A DNA stretch of 64,000 nt from Nostoc paludosum FACHB-159 (lineage in GTDB: Bacteria > Cyanobacteriota > Cyanobacteriia > Cyanobacteriales > Nostocaceae). The notes under the pieces were generated by a model. The model saw nothing but the letters and a program-made list of their open reading frames with translations. It was not told the DNA's origin and ran no database searches. Shown piece after piece: positions 16,606 through 23,622 of the stretch (its first letter is position 1; each line of letters begins with the position of its first letter). The DNA lies in NCBI RefSeq assembly GCF_014698835.1, contig NZ_JACJTU010000016.1, forward strand, positions 62,001 through 126,000, read 5' to 3'. A program made the translations under genes and the position numbers.

Positions 16606-16878
16606 CTAACCAACCTGTGAAGAATTAGCAGTATCCTGCTGTGATTTAGCAGGCTCGATTTGCTTGGGTTCCAATTCAGCGGTAGTTTTCACAGCTTCTT
16701 CTAATTGTTCGGCTTCTTTTTGAAACTCATTTTGAAACTCCTTAGAAGCTTCTTGAAAACTGCGAATTGTTTTGCCTACACTGCGGCCAATCTCTGGTAG
16801 CTTCTTTGGGCCAAAGATTAACAGCGCTACTACCATAATTACAGCCATTTCTGGCAGACCGATACCAAATATATTCAT
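16606..16878 (-). CDS. tatA: Sec-independent translocase TatA/TatE subunit
   Basis: A 90-residue TatA-type protein: short N-terminal membrane helix (about 5-21), hinge 'FGPKKLPEIGRSVG', amphipathic helix and a charged Glu/Lys-rich tail. TatA forms the pore for folded proteins with twin-arginine signals; one likely client in this window is the PhoX-type phosphatase at 57852-59213. Confidence 0.93.
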   Translation of the reverse strand: MNIFGIGLPEMAVIMVVALLIFGPKKLPEIGRSVGKTIRSFQEASKEFQNEFQKEAEQLEEAVKTTAELEPKQIEPAKSQQDTANSSQVG

Positions 16879-17249
16879 TTTTTATCTCCGATAAATTCTA
16901 AAACCACTATATAGACTCACATATTTATGTAGTCTACTCAATAATCGCCCATTATATAAAGCGATCGCCCCGCAAGCTCAGACGTGTTACTGGTTTTAGT
17001 GCTGGCTTTATCTTGCCCAGCATTGAAAGCGATGAAACCAAAGGTTGCTCCAGATGTTTCGTTTGTGCCAACAGAATAACTTACAGCTATTTTCATAAAT
17101 AAGCCACGCGGTAGGGGCACAAGGCCTTGCACCCCTACGACAGATGTGGTTCAAATACATGAAAAAGGCTGTAACAAAAGTCAGCGTGATAATTTCTCAA
17201 CAAGGGGAAAGGATAAAAAGTCAACCTATTCATCCGTTTTCCCTCTTTT
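16879..17249. other. Intergenic region with dispersed hairpin
   Basis: A 28-base near-perfect inverted repeat (GTAGGGGCACAAGG opposite CCTTGCACCCCTAC) lies at 17111-17138; a relative is at 20969-20997. A 64-codon minus-strand frame at 16938-17132 partly overlaps the hairpin and matches nothing I recognise. No supported gene. Confidence 0.5.
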
Positions 17250-18431
17250 TCAACCTTTCACACACATAACTTGCTTGAGTGTTGCTACAACTTCCACCAA
17301 ATCCGCTTGATTTGCCATCACTTGTTCTATGGGTTTGTAAGCGCCGGGAATTTCATCTAAAACCCCAGTATCTTTTCGGCATTCTACCCCTTGAGTTTGC
17401 TCAATCAAATCATCAAGAGTGTAGACATTTTTTGCCTTATTTCTAGACAATAAACGACCTGCACCATGAGAACAAGAACAAAAGCTGTCGGCATTACCTT
17501 TACCTTTGACAATGAAAGACTTTGCCCCCATTGAACCAGGGATAATGCCATAATCTTCTGTTTGGGCGCGGACTGCACCTTTACGAGTAACGTAAACATC
17601 CTCGTCAAAATGCACTTCTTTTTCGGCGTAATTGTGATGACAATTCACCTCTAATAAAGGTTTAGTAGCCTTTCCACCTGCGACATGCTTTGCGACTATG
17701 TGCTTAAAACGCGCCATCATCACATCGCGGTTGACACGCGCATACTCTTGCGCCCATTGTAAATCGTGCCAGTATGCTTGAAATTCTGGCGTACCAGCGA
17801 CAAAGTAAGCCAAATCGGGATCGGGTAATTTCTCACCTGCCATCTTGGCTAATTCTTTGGCTGTGTTAATGTGACACTGAGCTAGATTATTGCCAATGTG
17901 GCGCGAACCAGAATGCAGCATTAACCAAACTTGATTCTCTGTATCGAGACACACTTCAATAAAATGATTCCCTCCACCCAGAGAACCCATTTGTTTCATC
18001 GCTTTGCCTTGCAGATCTTGTACGCCGCGATGCAAGTCTTTAAAATCATTCCAGCCTTGCCAATTGGTGACAGGTTTCTCAACGTCTTTGTTTTCGTTAA
18101 ATCCTGTAGGAATTGCTGCTTCAATATCCAAACGAATTTTTTTGAGTTTACCTTCCAATTGTTCGCCAGTAAATGGGGTTTTGATAGCACTCATCCCGCA
18201 ACCCACATCTACGCCCACAGCAGCAGGTATAATTGCTTCTTTGGTGGCTATTACAGAACCAACTAAAGCACCTTTACCTAAATGAACATCTGGCATTAAA
18301 GCTACATGCTTAAAGACAAATGGCAGCGATGCCACATTCTTTGCCATCTTGGTTTCTTCTGGCCCCAAAGCGTGATTCGCCCAAGATAAAACAGGTGCTG
18401 GTGTAGTAATTTCTAATTTTTCGTAGGGCAT
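17250..18431 (-). CDS. rtcB: RtcB family RNA-splicing ligase
   Basis: A 393-residue RtcB protein, shorter than the roughly 480-residue archaeal and E. coli types. Metal and active-site motifs are present: D75 and C78 in 'GVDVGCGM', 'GSLGGGNHF' (about 149-157), 'LHSGSRHIG', 'NCHHNYAE', and the guanylylated histidine H322 in 'CSHGAGRLLSR'. RtcB joins 2',3'-cyclic phosphate or 3'-phosphate RNA ends to 5'-OH ends with GTP. No rtcA or archease gene is adjacent. Confidence 0.92.
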   Translation of the reverse strand: MPYEKLEITTPAPVLSWANHALGPEETKMAKNVASLPFVFKHVALMPDVHLGKGALVGSVIATKEAIIPAAVGVDVGCGMSAIKTPFTGEQLEGKLKKIRLDIEAAIPTGFNENKDVEKPVTNWQGWNDFKDLHRGVQDLQGKAMKQMGSLGGGNHFIEVCLDTENQVWLMLHSGSRHIGNNLAQCHINTAKELAKMAGEKLPDPDLAYFVAGTPEFQAYWHDLQWAQEYARVNRDVMMARFKHIVAKHVAGGKATKPLLEVNCHHNYAEKEVHFDEDVYVTRKGAVRAQTEDYGIIPGSMGAKSFIVKGKGNADSFCSCSHGAGRLLSRNKAKNVYTLDDLIEQTQGVECRKDTGVLDEIPGAYKPIEQVMANQADLVEVVATLKQVMCVKG

Positions 18432-18688
18432 AGTTTTCTAATTTGGGATTTTTAATTTTAGGTTTTAAATTGCTAATTTGGCATTAGGTAGTCGAGGGGA
18501 GATGAGGGATAAGAATTAATAACCAATGCCCAATGCCCCATGCCCACCTTACAAAAACCATTTCATATTACAAGTGTAGTATCTTTCGGTTTTAAGCCTC
18601 AACCGATCGCTACACTATGAAAAGATGTATTAAAATTTGTAAAGAAAATGACCTGATTAAAACAGTCTTTACACTTGGTGATATACCT

Positions 18689-19588
18689 ATGGCAGTGCGT
18701 CAAGATACAATCTGGGAACGTTTTTTATCGCCTGTAGCGCGTTTTTTCATTGATGAAGATGGGTTGCGGCGTTATCAACAAAGTATTGATTGGGAGAAAG
18801 AAAGCGATCGCTATCGCCGAGCTGATGTCATAATTCCATCGTACTACAGCAGCCAAAATTTTCACGGGATTAAAGGCGGATATCTCACCTCTGATGCAGC
18901 AGTGACTTACGATCCCATAACCCAATATGTTCTCCCGCCTAGCGAAAGTGTTGTCCGTCAGGCTTTAATTGATGCTGTGAAGGTGAAACCACGACGCATA
19001 CTTGATTTGGGTTGCGGTACGGGTTCCACTACTTTAATGTTAAAACAGGCTTTTCCGGAAGCCGAAGTTATTGGTTTGGATTTATCACCTTATATGTTGG
19101 TAAGGGCAGAAGATAAAAGCCGAACCGCTGGTTTAGATATAGTCTGGCGACATGGGAATGCTGAGAAAACTGGTTTTAGCGATGCTTCCTTTGATTTGGT
19201 GACAGCTTCTTTACTATTTCACGAAATACCAGATACAGTATCACTAGCAATTTTGCGAGAAAGCTTCCGGTTGCTGGTAACTGGAGGACAAGTGTTAATT
19301 CAAGATGGCAATCAAAAGACTCTGCGTCAATTAGAATGGCTCAATGACCTTTTTGAAGAACCATATATTCGTGAATATGCCAATGGTAGTGTTGAAGCGA
19401 ATATGGGTGCAGCAGGGTTTGAAGCAGTGCGAACTCAAGATGTTTGGTGGATAAATCAGGTAACTAGCGGCATTAAACCGATTGCATCTGAAAATATCCG
19501 TCAATATAGTGCAACTTCAATCGGCACCACAATAGATAATAATAATTTGGAGGAACTTGGATCGCCAGCTTTTGGCATAATCGCATGA
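18689..19588 (+). CDS. Class I SAM-dependent methyltransferase
   Basis: A 299-residue protein when started at the ATG at 18689; an upstream in-frame ATG at 18617 would add 24 residues of unconvincing sequence. The SAM-binding glycine motif is 'ILDLGCGTGSTT', followed by the acidic loop 'VIGLDLSPYML', and post-motif 'FDLVTASLLFHEIP'. About 100 N-terminal residues precede the Rossmann core. The stop overlaps the next start (ATGA at 19585-19588), so it is co-translated with the HAD hydrolase. Substrate unknown. Confidence 0.85.
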   Translation: MAVRQDTIWERFLSPVARFFIDEDGLRRYQQSIDWEKESDRYRRADVIIPSYYSSQNFHGIKGGYLTSDAAVTYDPITQYVLPPSESVVRQALIDAVKVKPRRILDLGCGTGSTTLMLKQAFPEAEVIGLDLSPYMLVRAEDKSRTAGLDIVWRHGNAEKTGFSDASFDLVTASLLFHEIPDTVSLAILRESFRLLVTGGQVLIQDGNQKTLRQLEWLNDLFEEPYIREYANGSVEANMGAAGFEAVRTQDVWWINQVTSGIKPIASENIRQYSATSIGTTIDNNNLEELGSPAFGIIA

Positions 19589-20310
19589 GTTTAAAGGCAG
19601 TTCTCTTTGATTTTAATGGTGTCATCATTAACGACGAGCCAATCCACCTGCAACTGATTGATGAGATTCTCATTCAAGAGAATCTCCAACCACAGCGGGT
19701 TGATGAGCGTCAAGCTTCTTTGGGACGCAGCGATCGCGCTTGTTTTACTCAACTACTCTCCAATCGTGGTAGAGTAGCTACGGAAAAATATTTAACTCAA
19801 CTGCTGCATCGCAAAGCCGAAGCTTACGCACTAGAACTGGAAAAAATAGAGAAACTGCCTTTATATCCAGGTGTAGAAGATTTGATATTTCAAATGCGAT
19901 CGCGCAATCTGAAATTAGGATTAGTCAGCGGTGCTATTCGCAAAGAAATAGAACTGGTACTCAATCGGGCTAAACTGAGCGAACATTTTAAAATTATTGT
20001 CGCCGGTGATGATATCACTACCAGTAAACCAGAACCCGACGGTTATCTTCTGGCTGTGAAGAAGTTGAACCAAGAATATCCCGAATTGAATCTGCAACCG
20101 CAAGAGTGTTTAGCAATTGAAGATACACCAGCTGGTATTCAAGCAGCAAAGCGATCGCACATGCAAGTGGTGGGTGTAGCGAATACTTACCCCTTCCACA
20201 TGCTTCAGCGCTGCTGTAACTGGACTGTCGATTACCTCACTGATTTGGAACTCGAACGCGTCCAAGAAGTTTATTCTCAAAAACAGTCCCAGCCATCACT
20301 AACTGAATGA
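19585..20310 (+). CDS. HAD-superfamily hydrolase (beta-phosphoglucomutase-like)
   Basis: A 241-residue HAD protein with helical cap. Motif I reads 'LFDFNGVIINDE': nucleophile D9 is kept, but the +2 residue, usually Asp acting as acid/base, is N11. Motif II Ser/Thr is in 'LGLVSGAIRKE', motif III Lys in 'SKPEPDGY', and motif IV in 'CLAIEDTPAGIQAAK'. The Asn substitution could slow aspartyl-phosphate turnover. It is coupled to the methyltransferase gene by a 4-bp overlap and followed by tRNA-Ala. Confidence 0.88.
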   Translation: MSLKAVLFDFNGVIINDEPIHLQLIDEILIQENLQPQRVDERQASLGRSDRACFTQLLSNRGRVATEKYLTQLLHRKAEAYALELEKIEKLPLYPGVEDLIFQMRSRNLKLGLVSGAIRKEIELVLNRAKLSEHFKIIVAGDDITTSKPEPDGYLLAVKKLNQEYPELNLQPQECLAIEDTPAGIQAAKRSHMQVVGVANTYPFHMLQRCCNWTVDYLTDLELERVQEVYSQKQSQPSLTE

Positions 20311-20337
20311 TAAAATATTCATTGGTGAATTAATTAA

Positions 20338-20410
20338 GGGGAATTAGCTCAGTTGGTAGAGCGCTGCGATCGCACCGCAGAGGTCAGGGATTCGAGTTCC
20401 CTATTCTCCA
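20338..20410 (+). tRNA. tRNA-Ala (anticodon CGC)
   Basis: A 73-nt tRNA: acceptor GGGGAAT pairs with ATTCTCC, including the G3:U70 wobble pair that marks alanine tRNAs. The anticodon stem CTGCG/CGCAG encloses loop ATCGCAC, so positions 34-36 are CGC, reading GCG. The T-arm AGGGATTCGAGTTCCCT is standard. CCA is not encoded. A HIP1 octamer (GCGATCGC) spans the anticodon stem-loop. Confidence 0.93.
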
Positions 20411-20459
20411 TTGTGGAAATTATAGCAGGGAAGAGGCAATAGGCCAAAACCCCTCATGT

Positions 20460-20486
20460 AGAGACGCGATGAATCGCGTCTTTTTA
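20460..20486 (+). terminator. Hairpin AGACGCGAT/ATCGCGTCT with T tract
   Basis: A 9-bp perfect stem with a GA loop is followed by TTTTT, 50 bases after tRNA-Ala, and could end its transcript. The same stem sequence (GTAGAGACG ... CGTCTCTAC) is dispersed in this window at 25401-25429, about 25501-25574 and 63668-63700, so it is also a repeat family. Confidence 0.6.
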
Positions 20487-20513
20487 CTGTCACGTTATAC
20501 AGACGCGATAAAT

Positions 20514-20872
20514 CAATACGGTTCAGTTAAAGTCAAAACTCTTTTTTTTTAACAAACCGCCAAGGACGCTAATACCGTTTCTTTATGAGGCTGCGCTAAA
20601 TTTCTTTAGCTGTTTCTTTGTGTACTTTGCGTCCTTTGTGGTTCGTTATATAATTCGGCGCATCTTCATACAGAATTGGTATAAAGACGCAAAGAGAAGA
20701 AAGAAATGCTTAACTGAACTGTATTGCGCGATAAATCGCCGTCTCTACAAAGAATTTACTCGTCAATTATTCCTTGACAAACTACTATTTCCAACTTGTG
20801 TGTACACCGTAGCCAATTTATCGGGGGGTTGGGGGGATGTTTAAATGATTAAAACTTAACCGAACCGTATTG
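20514..20872. mobile_element. MITE-like element(s) with CAATACGGTT inverted ends
   Basis: A 17-base end CAATACGGTTCAGTTAA at 20514-20530 is matched in inverse at 20710-20726 (one mismatch) and again at 20856-20872 (TTAACCGAACCGTATTG). The shorter pair bounds 213 bp, the longer 359 bp. The inside has an inner inverted repeat (CCAAGGACGC near 20560 against GCGTCCTTTG near 20631) and no transposase gene. A relative with the same ends is at 49565-49688. I interpret these as non-autonomous elements; the encoding transposase is not in the window. Confidence 0.6.
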
Positions 20873-21092
20873 CTTCAACTGCTATACATTTAAATTTATA
20901 TTGCTTCTCAAAGCGATCGCTTGTGTAATTAGTTCTTTTTACAGCAATTTGCAGTTGAATAGACCACAGTAGGGGTACAACATTGTTGTGCCCTTACGAT
21001 AATTTAGTATTCAAGTATGTATTTCATCCAAATGAAAAGCGCTGTAAGATGGTGCGTTGCACTGCGTGACAACGCACCCTACATTTAAATTT

Positions 21093-21302
21093 ATAGTACA
21101 ACGGCTCTTAGGAGAAGAGCATCCAGATGTCGCCACCAGTTACAACAATCTGGCTTTACTCTACTATTCCCAAGGACGCTACAGTGAAGCTGAACCACTG
21201 TTTCAAAAAGTTTTGGAAATTGCTGAACTTTGTTTAGGGGTAAATCACCCCAACATAATTACTTTCCGTAAACATCTGAAATTATTGCCCGATCGCACTT
21301 AA
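21093..21302 (+). pseudogene. C-terminal fragment of a TPR (kinesin light chain-like) protein
   Basis: The segment reads 'LLGEEHPDVATSYNNLALLY' followed by 'GRYSEAEPLFQKVLEIAE' and 'LGVNHPNIITF', the hallmark of tandem TPR_12 repeats in cyanobacteria. Only about one and a half repeats remain, with no start; the upstream sequence is dispersed hairpin repeat (GGTGCGTTG at 21051). A remnant of a larger gene. Confidence 0.7.
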
Positions 21303-21400
21303 TGTAAGTGGTAGGTAAGGCGATCGCTTTATTTGACCGTTGCAGCGCAGTCTTAGGCTGCTCTAGACTTAGAAACGGTATTATACAGCTAATAAAAAAG

Positions 21401-21652
21401 ATGAGTTATCGCAACATCATTACTATAGAACCTGACAAACGAGGTGGTAAACCCTGTATTCGACGAATGAGAATCACCGTTTACGATGTTTTGGGTTGGC
21501 TAGCAGCAGGTATGTCTCACTCTGAGATTTTAGAAGACTTTCCTGAATTGACAGAAGCAGATATCAGGGCTTGCTTAGAATTTGCTGCTGATAGAGAACA
21601 TCGTCTTGTTGCTTCTCTACGAGACGCTACGCCAACGGTAGGTGATGCTTGA
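21401..21652 (+). CDS. DUF433 family antitoxin-like protein
   Basis: An 83-residue DUF433 protein ('IITIEPDKRGGKPCIRRMRI', 'VYDVLGWLAAGMSHSEILEDFPELTEADI'), a winged-helix antitoxin family normally followed by a DUF5615 PIN-like toxin. I start at the ATG at 21401. The last dozen residues ('SLRDATPTVGDA') come from a dispersed repeat containing GAGACGCTACGCCAACG, so the native C-terminus seems altered. The partner toxin is truncated (next entry). Confidence 0.8.
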   Translation: MSYRNIITIEPDKRGGKPCIRRMRITVYDVLGWLAAGMSHSEILEDFPELTEADIRACLEFAADREHRLVASLRDATPTVGDA

Positions 21653-21717
21653 AGCTACTGTTCGATCAAACTTTAACGATATGCGATGATTTGTCCCAAA
21701 TGCTTGAGGATTTTTAG
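21649..21717 (+). pseudogene. N-terminal stub of a DUF5615 PIN-like toxin
   Basis: Starting at the TTG that overlaps the DUF433 stop (TTGA at 21649-21652), the frame reads 'KLLFDQTLT' after the start residue. 'MKLLFDQNLS' is the standard opening of DUF5615 toxins. From about residue 10 the frame runs into the antisense of the next gene's 3' end and stops at 21715. The toxin body is missing. Confidence 0.65.
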
Positions 21718-22308
21718 AACCTGATAAAGATTATTGCGGTATTGCGAACGGGTTGCAAACAGGTCAGAAATAGCATACTGTTTACCCAAAGTTTTGATAA
21801 ATAAATAGCTGCTACCATTAGCTATCATTCCGTATAAAGGTTGTTCTATTTCAGGATGAGCCGCCATGTATGCCAATGTTTGAGGTATGGCTAGTTCTAA
21901 ATCAAATGTGGTCTTCTTTGACTCAATTAAAACAATCCATAATCTATCTTGTAAAACCAAAGCATCAATCCGTCCTCGTAAAATTTCTTCATTATCTCCT
22001 TGTGCTTCAATTTCTACAGATACTTCAGTTTTAAATTTGTAAGGTGCTTGATAGAATCCTGCAAGCTCAAGCAATGGTGAAAGTACTACCATTTTTACAG
22101 TTTCTTCTAAAAGAATTCCATCAGAAATCTGATAAAGATAGTTTTTTCTAACTTGTTCTAACCTGACTTGTTCTGCTTCAGTCAATGCAGGTAGCTCATT
22201 CATCCACTCAGTAAAAAACTCGCCATTAAAAGACAGTGTTAAACCTAGTTTTTCCTCAACTTGGCGAAGAGTTTTGATGTCTTCTGCAATGGCTAGGCTG
22301 TTAGTCAT
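21673..22308 (-). CDS. HsdR N-terminal-like PD-(D/E)XK nuclease-fold protein
   Basis: A 211-residue protein resembling the N-terminal domain of type I restriction R subunits, found alone in many cyanobacteria. The core 'RGRIDALVLQDRLWIVLIESKK' (about residues 132-153) supplies the Asp and the E-x-K of the fold, but the helicase domains of HsdR are absent. The ATG at 22308 was chosen over a TTG at 22338. No hsdM or hsdS is nearby. The gene sits exactly between two truncated toxin genes. Biological role unknown. Confidence 0.75.
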   Translation of the reverse strand: MTNSLAIAEDIKTLRQVEEKLGLTLSFNGEFFTEWMNELPALTEAEQVRLEQVRKNYLYQISDGILLEETVKMVVLSPLLELAGFYQAPYKFKTEVSVEIEAQGDNEEILRGRIDALVLQDRLWIVLIESKKTTFDLELAIPQTLAYMAAHPEIEQPLYGMIANGSSYLFIKTLGKQYAISDLFATRSQYRNNLYQVLKILKHLGQIIAYR

Positions 22309-22364
22309 GGTTAGATTTTCAGTAGTGGCTAATATCAAGATAACGCCATTTTTGATTTTAGATT

Positions 22365-22427
22365 TTAGATTGTGAAAAAGTTAGTGGCTCGACTTGCAGG
22401 AGCAGTAAATCTACAAATATTGCTCAT
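22365..22427 (-). pseudogene. N-terminal stub of a ParE-like toxin
   Basis: The ATG overlaps the ParD stop (ATGA, 22424-22427) as in intact parDE pairs. The frame reads 'MSNICRFTAPASRATNFFTI' and stops; 'FTAPASR' is the usual start of cyanobacterial ParE toxins. After about 13 residues the sequence changes into a GATTTTAGATT short repeat. The rest of the toxin is missing. Confidence 0.65.
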
Positions 22428-22693
22428 TCACCAGCCTGCTGACGACGCTGCTGTAGTTTCTGTTCTAGTTGATGAAAAACTGTTTCTGCGTCAATAACTT
22501 CCCCACGTTCCGAAGCTTCGACTCCAATCATGATTTCTCGTCGCAATTCTTCAAATCTACCTTTATAAATAGATTCCCTTTCCTCCAGCAGTTTAACACC
22601 CGCAACAATCACTTCTTCGGTCGAGGCATACTTACCACTGGCAACTTGACTTTGGATAAATTGCTCTAATTCTGGAGTAAAGAAGATATTCAT
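22424..22693 (-). CDS. ParD-like ribbon-helix-helix antitoxin
   Basis: An 89-residue protein with the ParD/CopG-like N-terminus 'MNIFFTPELEQFIQSQVASG', then 'YASTEEVIVAGVKLLEERE', typical of RHH dimers that bind operator DNA, and a C-terminal helix for toxin binding rich in Glu/Gln. The reading frame is intact although its ParE partner is reduced to a stub. It could now be an orphan regulator. Confidence 0.85.
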   Translation of the reverse strand: MNIFFTPELEQFIQSQVASGKYASTEEVIVAGVKLLEERESIYKGRFEELRREIMIGVEASERGEVIDAETVFHQLEQKLQQRRQQAGE

Positions 22694-22828
22694 ATATATT
22701 ATCTACTATAATATATGCCCTTGTGTTTTTATTTTAGAGTGTTGCCAGGTCTTGCTGTCAATGATGGGCTGGTGAGGGCAGAGGACACAAGGTTTAAGAA
22801 AAAACTATCTCCATCAACGATTTATCCT

Positions 22829-23004
22829 TGACAATGCTATTGCATCAACTCGCAATTGAGTTGTGTCGCTTCGCAATTGAGTTGTGTCGCCTCGCAATTG
22901 AGTTGTGTCGTCTCGCAATTGAGTTGTGTCGTCTCGCAATTGAGTTGCATCGACTCGCAATTGAGTTGTGTCGCTTCGCAATTGAGTTGTATCGCCTCGC
23001 AACC
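22829..23004. repeat. 21-bp tandem array 3 (7 full units plus degenerate flanks)
   Basis: Seven 21-bp units lie at 22850-22996, each with the CGCAATTGAGTTG core (CAATTG is a 6-bp palindrome) and a variable end GTGTCGC/GTGTCGT/GCATCGA. A degenerate eighth unit precedes them (22829-22849) and a partial follows. Open frames on both strands with heptad repeats (IELCRLA, TTQLRDD) are byproducts of the 21-bp period. It lies between parD and the gene at 23090. Confidence 0.9.
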
Positions 23005-23089
23005 ATTAAATTACTCTTTATTTCAATTTACTGATACAAATTTAGTCATAATGGGTACATTAAATATATAGTTTACTACTTATGCTTCT

Positions 23090-23464
23090 ATGCCAGCCCA
23101 AGACACAACACGCCGTTTGAGCCGTCAATCTATAAGCCAAGATGTAACTTCATGGCACGGTTTACAAACTATCACCAGCTACGATACAACCCGTGCTGAT
23201 GCTTCTGTTGATAAGTTACAGCAAGCTTATCAAGCAATGTTGGTGCAGCAACAAGCGGAAACAGAGAAGCTAACTTTATACCGTGCCGCGGCGGATGCAG
23301 CGCGATTAGCAGAATGGGAATTTCACAATACTGTGTTAGCGATGAAAGAAGTTATACGCGGACAATATGGTTCAGATAGCGATCAAGCGCAAGCTGTAGG
23401 ATTGAAGAAAAAATCAGATCGCAAGCGTTCTAAGCGTAAAAAGCTAGTTGCGATCGCCAGTTAA
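23090..23464 (+). CDS. Basic-tailed hypothetical protein
   Basis: A 124-residue protein I do not recognise. The centre (about 45-90) is a predicted helix with regular Ala/Gln/Glu ('QQAYQAMLVQQQAETEKL'), so probably a coiled coil; the C-terminus is strongly basic ('KKKSDRKRSKRKKL'), suggesting nucleic-acid or membrane-surface contact. Codon use looks like that of neighbouring genes. No operon partner. Confidence 0.6.
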   Translation: MPAQDTTRRLSRQSISQDVTSWHGLQTITSYDTTRADASVDKLQQAYQAMLVQQQAETEKLTLYRAAADAARLAEWEFHNTVLAMKEVIRGQYGSDSDQAQAVGLKKKSDRKRSKRKKLVAIAS

Positions 23465-23622
23465 TTAATTGTTGAATTATAAAGCGATCGCACTTCTATA
23501 TTTCTTTGGTGCAGTCTCTGGTACTCTGTCAGTATTTATCAGGGGTAATGCGATCGCTAACAAATAGCAGCCCGATAGTAAACCCAGAGTCAAGCTTTCA
23601 AATATTTATCTAATATTAGCAA

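Noticed and set aside
16938..17132. Open frame of 64 codons upstream of tatA
   Set aside because: Its first codons lie in a dispersed hairpin; no family or start signal. It could be a decayed gene, but I cannot support it.
17250..18431. RNA repair operon around rtcB
   Set aside because: No rtcA, rtcR or archease gene is adjacent; neighbours are unrelated housekeeping genes.
20620..20844. Open frame of 74 codons
   Set aside because: It crosses the inverted end of the MITE-like element and has no protein-like features.
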